From: an uncultured Clostridia bacterium | Lineage (GTDB): Bacteria > Bacillota > Clostridia > Peptostreptococcales > Anaerovoracaceae | Length of the DNA stretch: 7,066 nt | Direction of reading: 5' to 3' | Assembly (NCBI GenBank): GCA_934277655.1 | Contig: CAKQVC010000105.1 | Span: 1 to 7,066, forward strand | In this document: piece after piece, positions 1 through 5,307 of the stretch | Layout: each line of letters opens with the position of its first letter | Numbering within the stretch: the stretch's first letter is position 1 | Program-made: the position numbers and the translations under genes | The notes under the pieces: generated by a model | Seen by the model: the letters and a program-made list of their open reading frames with translations, nothing else | Database searches by the model: none | What the model was told of the DNA's origin: nothing

Positions 1-1820
1 AGATTATTGTACCAGAAGGAAATTCGAAAATCATAGAATTTATCAGCTGGTTCATGGCAGTTATTTTGTTTACCGTTTTAATTAATATGACAGCAGCAGG
101 TGGAGCTCTCGTAAAACAGGCGTTCGGGATTCCTTCAGCACTGGGTGGGATTCTGATCGGTGTACTGGTTGTAGCAACTGTTCTGGGAGAATTTCAAAGG
201 ATTTCCGGAGTGTTCCGCTATATTATGCCAATTTTGTTTGCTACAGTTGTTGCCATAAGTATTGCAGTTATTTTCATACAGCTTCCTGGCACCGATATCG
301 GAGAAGAACTTGAGCCATCGCCGATCGCCGGAAACTGGGCACTGGCAGCCAGTCTGTACATCTCTTACAATATTTTGGCTGTCATTCCGATCGTAGCTAC
401 GTCATCCATTGAGGCATCTTCCAAAAAAACTGCGATCGCAGGAGCGGGACTGGGCGGTATCTTTCTGGGCATCCTGGCATGGATTATTGTAAAAGCCTTA
501 CAAAAAGATATGTATTTTTCTCAAGCTATGGATATGCCGATGCTGGCATATTCGACACGTCTTTCCAAGGGGCTGGGAATTGTATATACGTTGATCTTGT
601 TTGCAGCGATTTATTCAGCAGCAACCAGCAATTTCTATGGTTATACAACGAAACTCAAAGAAGGACCCCAGAAGAAAAAAATAGTTATCATTTCAGCAAT
701 AGCAGCCTTTTTAATGGGATTGGTGGGTTTTAAAAATATTATAGCATATCTGTTCCCGGTTGAAGGATATCTAGGATATGCGATTATTGCCATGATCTGT
801 GCTAATTTTCTGCACGTTTATCGGAAAGAAAGGCGAAGAAAAAAATATCAGAAAAACATGAAAGGGCAGATGGAAGAAGATGGATACTTCCAGAACTTTT
901 CGGGGAATGACAGAGCGAACCTTCCGAGTCCACTGGTCAGAGTGACCGGGGGAAGAGGTGGTGAGGCCATCCTGATCCTGGGAAGTGAAAGGACGGCTTT
1001 ATATGACTGCGGTATGGCATGCTTTGCAGAGAATCTGATTGATAACATCCACCTTGTTTTAGACCGGGAAGGCAGAACCCTTGATTACATCTTGATGTCC
1101 CATACACATTACGATCATATCGGAGCACTTCCATATGTACTCAAAGAGTGGCCGGATGTTGTCGTCTGCGGAAGCCGGAAAGCTGAAAGCGTTTTCAGGC
1201 ATCCTAACGCCTTAAAGACCATGGAACGTCTGGGAAATAATGCGAAACGGCTGTATTTAGGTAAAGACAGCAACTTTGAGATTACGACAGAAGGAATGAG
1301 GATCGATCGGATCCTGGGAGAGGGGGATGAAGTATCTCTGGGAAGAGAAACTGTGAAAGCATATGAAACAAAAGGTCATACAGATTGTTCAATGAGTTAC
1401 ATGGTGCTTCCACAGAAAATACTTTTTGCCAGTGAAAGTACAGGGATTCCTGTTTCGAAAATACAGGTTAATACATCACCTCTCAAAAGCATGGAGGATA
1501 CCGTCTGCTCTGCACAAAAATTGAAGAAACTTGATTTCAGCAATCTGATCCTTCCGCATTATGGTGTTTATCCGCAGAAAGACAACAGGCAATACTTTGA
1601 CCGCTATATTCAGGCGGAGGAAGAAGAACGGAACTTAATAGAAGAATGTTTCTACAAGGGAATGTCTGAAGATGAGGCTTTACGGATGCACGAACGGCGT
1701 TACTGGAATGAAAGCAGGGCAAAAGAGCATCCGTTTGCAGCATATGAACTTAATACCCAGATCGTGATTCATCAGGTTTTTCGGCGGCTGAGTTGTGTCG
1801 GAAATGAGGAGAAAATGTAA
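1..1820 (+). CDS. YkvI-like membrane permease fused to a metallo-beta-lactamase-fold hydrolase (5' partial)
   Basis: The frame is open from the left edge (17 sense codons precede the ATG at 54), so the true start is upstream. Residues are counted from that ATG. Residues 1-255 form about eight hydrophobic segments (near 3-20, 28-45, 55-76, 95-115, 127-148, 172-192, 209-226, 228-254) and resemble the YkvI family of putative amino-acid permeases (LeuT/APC fold), for example AAGGA near 14-18 and ISYN at 103-106. After a basic linker (257-270, RKERRRKKYQK) comes a complete MBL domain. It has HTHYDH at 350-355 (metal ligands H350, H352, D354, H355), H442 in GHTD, E461 where most MBLs have a bridging Asp, and H502 in PHYG. 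A charged helical tail follows. The hydrolase half should face the cytosol. No stop codon separates the halves; an internal start at 858 or 870 is possible but has no good ribosome binding site. The substrate is unknown. Domain calls are firm; that the full fusion is made as one protein is likely but unproven. Confidence 0.85.
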   Translation, partial: IIVPEGNSKIIEFISWFMAVILFTVLINMTAAGGALVKQAFGIPSALGGILIGVLVVATVLGEFQRISGVFRYIMPILFATVVAISIAVIFIQLPGTDIGEELEPSPIAGNWALAASLYISYNILAVIPIVATSSIEASSKKTAIAGAGLGGIFLGILAWIIVKALQKDMYFSQAMDMPMLAYSTRLSKGLGIVYTLILFAAIYSAATSNFYGYTTKLKEGPQKKKIVIISAIAAFLMGLVGFKNIIAYLFPVEGYLGYAIIAMICANFLHVYRKERRRKKYQKNMKGQMEEDGYFQNFSGNDRANLPSPLVRVTGGRGGEAILILGSERTALYDCGMACFAENLIDNIHLVLDREGRTLDYILMSHTHYDHIGALPYVLKEWPDVVVCGSRKAESVFRHPNALKTMERLGNNAKRLYLGKDSNFEITTEGMRIDRILGEGDEVSLGRETVKAYETKGHTDCSMSYMVLPQKILFASESTGIPVSKIQVNTSPLKSMEDTVCSAQKLKKLDFSNLILPHYGVYPQKDNRQYFDRYIQAEEEERNLIEECFYKGMSEDEALRMHERRYWNESRAKEHPFAAYELNTQIVIHQVFRRLSCVGNEEKM

Positions 1821-1913
1821 ACCGATAATGATTTACTGCAATAAATTGAGAGAAATCAATAAAATACAGAAGAAACCTTTTGAGGAATTTGTGAGATTTA
1901 ACAAGTGTACATG

Positions 1914-1930
1914 AAAAAATTTAATTTTTT
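1914..1930. repeat. AT-only inverted repeat in the intergenic gap
   Basis: AAAAAAT at 1914-1920 and ATTTTTT at 1924-1930 are perfect 7-base complements separated by TTA. It follows the permease-MBL gene by 93 bases and lies just upstream of the promoter of the next operon. With no G or C pairs it would be a poor intrinsic terminator. It could instead act as an AT-rich upstream element, since it ends about 12 bases before the -35 box. No GC-rich terminator hairpin is visible anywhere in 1821-1940, so some read-through from the upstream gene is possible. Confidence 0.4.
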
Positions 1931-1942
1931 GCTAAAAATGTG

Positions 1943-1955
1943 TTAACATCGTTAA
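1943..1955. promoter_or_regulatory. Possible operator: inverted repeat over the -35 box
   Basis: TTAAC (1943-1947), ATC, GTTAA (1951-1955) is a perfect 5-base inverted repeat that includes most of the -35 box. A dyad here could be bound by a repressor that blocks RNA polymerase. The repeat is short and AT-rich, so chance is a real alternative. No regulator gene is in the window. Confidence 0.3.
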
Positions 1956-1971
1956 AAAATTGTGGTAGAAT
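1943..1971 (+). promoter_or_regulatory. Sigma-A-type promoter of the amidohydrolase operon
   Basis: A -35 box TTAACA (1943-1948, five of six matches to TTGACA) is followed by a 17-base spacer and an extended -10, TGG-TAGAAT (1963-1971). Transcription should begin near 1978, giving a leader of under 20 bases before the ATG at 1996. The leader holds a perfect AGGAGG (1982-1987) eight bases from the start codon, which fixes the start of the amidohydrolase gene. The short leader leaves no room for a riboswitch, so regulation, if any, should act at the DNA level. Confidence 0.75.
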
Positions 1972-1995
1972 ATGTTCGTATAGGAGGCAATTAAC

Positions 1996-3354
1996 ATGTT
2001 AGACTTAATTATTAAAAACGGAATCTATCCAAACTTTGAAGCCAATAAAATGGAAAGAAAAAACATTGGCATTAAAGACGGTAAGATTTCTTACATCGGA
2101 GATGAGCTCCCTGAAGCATTAAAGACCATTGATGCTGAAGGTCAGGTTGTATCTCCCGGCTTTATCGACATACATATGCATGAAGAAAATTTCCTTAAGG
2201 AAGGTAAGGAATATGTTATTGCGCAGATGATGTTGGAAATGGGTGTTACGACAGCTGTTGGTGGAAACTGCGGTGTACAGTATCAGCCGGTAAAAGTTTT
2301 CAGATCTATCATTGACGAACTCGGTGGCAGCCCTGTGAACTATGTGTTGCTTGCAGGGTATAATCATTACCGTGTAGAGATGGGAATCGGCAGATACCAG
2401 CATCCATCCCAGAAGCAGATGGATGAGCTGAGAGAAATCATGAAGAGAGAACTAGCAGACGGAGCTTCCGGTATTTCTTTCGGGATTGAATACGATCCTG
2501 GTATCACTTATGATGAAATGCTCAGCGCAGTCAGAGCATCGGATGATCCGCATCTTCTTGTTTCTGCACATTATCGTGACGAGACGAAAAAGGGCGACAT
2601 GTTCCCTGTTGAGGAAATGATACGTTTTGCGGAGGAAATTCCGCAGAAATTCCAGATTTCGCATCTGTCCAGCTGTTCTGCGACCGGAACGATGAAAGAA
2701 GCTCTGGATTGCATTAACAATGCAATGAAAAAGAATCCTAGACTAAATTACGATACATACCCGTACAATGCTTTCTCTACCGAAATCGGTTCAGCAGTTT
2801 TTGAGGACGGCTGTTTGGAAGGCTGGGGTAAAGACTACAAAGATATTTTGCTCACAGATGATCCATATAAGAATGTATACTGTAATGAAGAAATCTTCAG
2901 AGATGCAAGAGAAAAGTATCCGAAGATGCTTGCGGTCGCATTTGTAATGAATGAAGATGAAATCTGTGCGGCAATTACCAACCCGAATGGAATGGTTGCC
3001 AGTGATGCGATCATCAATCATGACGGCGGACATCCGAGAGCAGCAGGTACATTCCCTAGAGTCCTCGGCAAGTACGTTAGAGAAGAAAAAGCACTTCCTC
3101 TGATTGATGCGATCAGAAAGATGACACTGGAACCTGCAAAGAGACTGGAAATGGATGCAAAGGGAAGAATTGAAGTTGGCTGCGATGCAGATATCACGAT
3201 TTTTGACCCTGAAACAATTATAGATAAAGCGGATTTTTCGGAACTGAAACGCCCGGAAGGCATCAACTGGGTTCTGCTTCACGGAAATCCAGCAATTGAA
3301 AATGGCGAAGTTGTTAACAGCAGACTTGGCCGGTTCTTACCGTATAAAGCTTAG
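1996..3354 (+). CDS. D-aminoacylase / N-acyl-D-amino-acid deacylase-family amidohydrolase
   Basis: This is a 452-residue cytoplasmic metallo-amidohydrolase with no signal peptide. The N-terminal beta-sandwich strands (1-50) and C-terminal strands (390-450, including GCDADITIFD at 395-404) flank a TIM-barrel. Metal-site residues typical of D-aminoacylases are present: HMH at 60-62 after PGFIDI, C92 in GNCG, H192 in SAHYRDE, H223 in QISHLSS and D337 in ASD. HPRAAGTFPRVLGKYVRE (346-363) is a strong family signature. Known members hydrolyse N-acyl-D-amino acids to D-amino acid plus carboxylate; related enzymes act on N-acyl-D-glutamate or on other cyclic or acyl amides, so exact substrate and stereochemistry are not settled. 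The family SDG motif reads SDA here (336-338), but the catalytic Asp is kept. The start is set by AGGAGG at 1982-1987. It is the first gene of the operon with the YfcC-type carrier, which suggests hydrolysis of an imported compound. Confidence 0.85.
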   Translation: MLDLIIKNGIYPNFEANKMERKNIGIKDGKISYIGDELPEALKTIDAEGQVVSPGFIDIHMHEENFLKEGKEYVIAQMMLEMGVTTAVGGNCGVQYQPVKVFRSIIDELGGSPVNYVLLAGYNHYRVEMGIGRYQHPSQKQMDELREIMKRELADGASGISFGIEYDPGITYDEMLSAVRASDDPHLLVSAHYRDETKKGDMFPVEEMIRFAEEIPQKFQISHLSSCSATGTMKEALDCINNAMKKNPRLNYDTYPYNAFSTEIGSAVFEDGCLEGWGKDYKDILLTDDPYKNVYCNEEIFRDAREKYPKMLAVAFVMNEDEICAAITNPNGMVASDAIINHDGGHPRAAGTFPRVLGKYVREEKALPLIDAIRKMTLEPAKRLEMDAKGRIEVGCDADITIFDPETIIDKADFSELKRPEGINWVLLHGNPAIENGEVVNSRLGRFLPYKA

Positions 3355-3390
3355 CTGCAGGTTGTCCACTCTTATCTGCAGCGGGTTTTA
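3354..3390 (+). terminator. Intercistronic hairpin (partial terminator or processing site)
   Basis: GCTGCAG (3354-3360) and CTGCAGC (3376-3382) are perfect 7-base complements with a 15-base loop, followed by GGGTTTTA. The stem starts on the last base of the amidohydrolase stop codon. The T-run is short and does not abut the stem, so I expect leaky termination, or 3'-end protection that adjusts the relative amounts of enzyme and carrier mRNA, rather than a full stop. No clear promoter is seen between this hairpin and the next gene. Confidence 0.45.
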
Positions 3391-3413
3391 AATATGAATG
3401 GAGGTATTTTCTC

Positions 3414-4817
3414 ATGGAGAAGAAAAAATTTGTAGTACCGCATGTGTATATTTTATTACTTATTTTAATTCTGATCTTCAGTATCCTCAGCTATATCGTA
3501 CCTGCTAACGTTTACGATTATCATGATGTAGTCGTAAACCCTGATACAGGCGCAACAAGAAGCGTAGTTGACCCTGATACATATCATGCTGTAGAGCAGA
3601 CCCCGGTATCATTATTACAATTTTTAACTGCAGTACCTAGAGGTATGCAGGAATCAGCACAGATCATTTTCTTCATCTTTATCGTAGGTGGAGCAATGAC
3701 AGTTTTGCAGGAAACAAAGGCGATTGAGGCCGGCATGGGCAGAATGATCAAGGCGATGAAAGACAAGACATTACTTCTTATCCCGATCATCATGTTCTTA
3801 TTCTCACTCTGCGGTTCCGTATTTGGTATGGCAGAAGAAACAATTCCGTTTATTCCTATTTTCGTATCACTGATGATCGCAGCAGGATTTGACAGTATCA
3901 CAGGTGTGGCTGTAGTCCTTTGCGGTGCCAGTGCCGGATTCGCAGGTGCATTTATCAACCCGTTCACGATTCAGGTTGCACAAGGTATTGCTGAACTGCC
4001 GTTGTTGTCCGGTATGAGTTTCAGAATCGTAATGTATATCTGCATGGTTATCCTGTCGGTAACAATGGTTATGAGATATGCAGTGAAAGTAAGAAAAAAT
4101 CCTCAGATTTCTGTTATGCATGATTTCGATAAAACAAGAGAAGATGTTGCTGACCTTGATGCACTTCCTGCATTTGGTGGCAGAGAAAAATTAATCCTGG
4201 TTGTATTCCTTGCAACTATCATTTTACTTGTTTACGGCGTAATCAAAATGGGATGGTATATGGATGAAATCGCTGCATTATTCCTTGGTATGTCTATGAT
4301 CGTAGCTGCTATCAGCGGACTTGGATTCAACGGATATGCAAATGCTTTATCCAAAGGTATGGCTGACATCGCAGGCGGAGCACTGGTTGTAGGTTTTGCA
4401 AGAGGTATCCTGGTTGTTATGACAGATGGTAACATCCTCTACACAATCCTTCATGGTGCAGCATCCTTACTGAATGGACTTCCTGCAATGGTATCTGCTG
4501 CCGGCATGTATGTATTCCAGTGCCTGCTCAACTTCATCGTTCCGTCAGGTTCCGGACAGGCTGCAGTTTCCATGCCAATCATGGCACCTCTTGCTGACCT
4601 GGTAGGTGTAACAAGACAGACTGCTTGTATCGCATTCCAGTTAGGTGATGGTATTTCCAATATCTTTACACCAACTTCCGGATACTTCATGGCTGGTCTT
4701 GCACTTGCAAAAGTTCCTTGGTCCAAATGGGCGAAATGGTTCCTTCCAATCTTAGGATTACAGTACTTACTTGGATTAATCTTCGTACTGGTTGCACAGG
4801 GAATCGGCTTACAGTAA
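3414..4817 (+). CDS. YfcC-family (DcuC / C4-dicarboxylate anaerobic carrier-like) permease
   Basis: A 467-residue polytopic inner-membrane carrier of normal length for the YfcC branch of the DcuC-like superfamily. Helix 1 spans about 10-30 and is followed by a polar outer loop (32-62) as in YfcC proteins. Family motifs include GMAEETIPFIP (138-148), GASAGFAGAFINPF (171-184), PSGSGQAAVSMPIMAPL (377-393) and QLGDGISNIFTPTSGY (409-424). The two re-entrant-like segments rich in Gly, Ser and Pro are the probable substrate and cation sites. A charged cytoplasmic loop (225-258) splits the two halves. Family members are proposed to move dicarboxylates, basic amino acids or peptides; specificity cannot be read from sequence. 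The start is supported by GGAGGT at 3400-3405, eight bases upstream. It lies 59 bases after the amidohydrolase and 33 before a small membrane protein, so it probably supplies the amidohydrolase substrate or exports a product. Confidence 0.88.
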   Translation: MEKKKFVVPHVYILLLILILIFSILSYIVPANVYDYHDVVVNPDTGATRSVVDPDTYHAVEQTPVSLLQFLTAVPRGMQESAQIIFFIFIVGGAMTVLQETKAIEAGMGRMIKAMKDKTLLLIPIIMFLFSLCGSVFGMAEETIPFIPIFVSLMIAAGFDSITGVAVVLCGASAGFAGAFINPFTIQVAQGIAELPLLSGMSFRIVMYICMVILSVTMVMRYAVKVRKNPQISVMHDFDKTREDVADLDALPAFGGREKLILVVFLATIILLVYGVIKMGWYMDEIAALFLGMSMIVAAISGLGFNGYANALSKGMADIAGGALVVGFARGILVVMTDGNILYTILHGAASLLNGLPAMVSAAGMYVFQCLLNFIVPSGSGQAAVSMPIMAPLADLVGVTRQTACIAFQLGDGISNIFTPTSGYFMAGLALAKVPWSKWAKWFLPILGLQYLLGLIFVLVAQGIGLQ

Positions 4818-4850
4818 GTAAGGGTAGTAAAGTAATATTAAGGAGATAAA

Positions 4851-5102
4851 ATGCAGATATTTTTTATGTTTTTACCGATTATTGGTTCTCTCATCATCTT
4901 TTTATATGCAATAAAGAAAGGTTTTGATAAGACAGCTTTCTTCATTTCTGCATCCATTGCAATGGTTGTAGCAATGTTTATGATGAAGAACGATGCAACC
5001 TGGTATGGCATTATGCTTGCATTGACAGTTCCTTTGGCAGTGTCCTATTTGGTCATCTGCTTGATTCTGTCGATTAAAGAAGACAGAGCAATGAAAAGAT
5101 AA
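4851..5102 (+). CDS. Small three-helix membrane protein, possible carrier accessory subunit
   Basis: An 83-residue protein I do not recognise. A strong AAGGAGA (4840-4846) sits just upstream of the ATG, and the gene lies 33 bases after the carrier stop, so it is almost certainly translated from the same mRNA. It has three hydrophobic stretches, about 3-20, 28-46 and 52-75, and a charged C-terminal tail (KEDRAMKR). The first loop (KKGFDK) is basic, suggesting that loop and possibly the C-terminus face the cytosol. There is no lipobox or cysteine motif. Small hydrophobic proteins are paired with large permeases in other families (for example YhdT with PanF), so a stabilising or subunit role for the YfcC-type carrier is a reasonable guess, but it is inferred from context only. 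Confidence 0.75.
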   Translation: MQIFFMFLPIIGSLIIFLYAIKKGFDKTAFFISASIAMVVAMFMMKNDATWYGIMLALTVPLAVSYLVICLILSIKEDRAMKR

Positions 5103-5108
5103 AAAAAT

Positions 5109-5124
5109 AATTTTAGCTAAAATT
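5109..5124. repeat. 16-base perfect palindrome AATTTTAGCTAAAATT
   Basis: A self-complementary 16-base sequence begins six bases after the stop of the small membrane protein. Its core TTAGCTAAA (5113-5121) recurs as a direct repeat at 5217-5225, on the far side of the long hairpin. As RNA it could only form a weak AT stem with a minimal loop; as DNA it could be a protein site. Confidence 0.4.
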
Positions 5125-5140
5125 GAATACAGAGTGGAAG

Positions 5141-5156
5141 AAAACTGAAAAGTTTT
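5141..5156 (+). other. Small stem with GAAA tetraloop
   Basis: AAAACT (5141-5146) and AGTTTT (5151-5156) are perfect complements closed by GAAA (5147-5150), a GNRA-type tetraloop. The stem is AT-rich and followed by ATTG rather than a T-run, so it is a weak structural element at best, possibly part of the 3' untranslated region of the operon. Confidence 0.35.
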
Positions 5157-5163
5157 ATTGAGG

Positions 5164-5215
5164 ACTGCACATGATTTCTAAAGGATTATCCTTTGAAAGC
5201 TATGTGCAGTTTCTC
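5164..5215 (+). terminator. Long imperfect hairpin at the end of the amidohydrolase operon
   Basis: ACTGCACAT (5164-5172) pairs perfectly with ATGTGCAGT (5202-5210). Inside it, AAAGG (5180-5184) and CCTTT (5190-5194) form an apical stem with loop ATTAT, flanked by an internal loop. The 3' side runs into TTTCTC, a broken T-tract, so it may act as a first, imperfect intrinsic terminator or as an mRNA 3'-end stabiliser for the plus-strand operon. It sits 61 bases after the last stop codon and 17 bases before the stronger terminator. Confidence 0.55.
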
Positions 5216-5227
5216 GTTAGCTAAAGG

Positions 5228-5264
5228 AAAAGACCTCGGTGTATGCGAATGCCCGAGGTCTTTT
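5228..5264. terminator. Bidirectional rho-independent terminator
   Basis: AAAA-GACCTCGG (5228-5239) pairs perfectly with CCGAGGTC-TTTT (5253-5264): an 8-base GC-rich stem extended by four A-T pairs, with a 13-base loop. The T-run follows the stem in both readings, so it can stop the plus-strand operon ending at 5102 and the minus-strand TRAP permease gene ending at 5306. It is the only clear GC-rich terminator in the window. Confidence 0.9.
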
Positions 5265-5292
5265 CTGTACTATTAAAAACATAGAAGTTTGC

Positions 5293-5307
5293 AAGAATAT
5301 TATTCTT
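5293..5307. repeat. AT-rich inverted repeat touching the TRAP permease stop codon
   Basis: AAGAATA (5293-5299) and TATTCTT (5301-5307) are perfect complements around a single T. It overlaps two bases of the minus-strand stop codon. The centre is too tight for a full RNA stem, and it has no T-run suited to termination. Its significance is unclear. Confidence 0.3.

Noticed and set aside
1821..1942. Riboswitch or small RNA in the gap before the amidohydrolase operon
   Set aside because: The predicted transcript start near 1978 leaves a leader under 20 bases, and no conserved riboswitch core or GC-rich stem is visible upstream.
1944..1957. Possible catabolite-responsive (cre-like) site overlapping the promoter
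   Set aside because: Only about 10 of 14 positions fit the consensus and the left half is poor (T-A-A-C-A-T). In AT-rich DNA this is weak, so I did not list it as a feature.
2791..3282. Minus-strand open frame of 163 codons inside the amidohydrolase gene
   Set aside because: It is a shadow of a well-conserved plus-strand enzyme, has unusual Cys/Phe/Ile-rich composition, no recognisable motif and no convincing ribosome binding site.
5164..5264. CRISPR array or insertion-sequence ends
   Set aside because: The repeats are inverted and of different sequence, with no regular spacing, no transposase and no target-site duplication that I can see.
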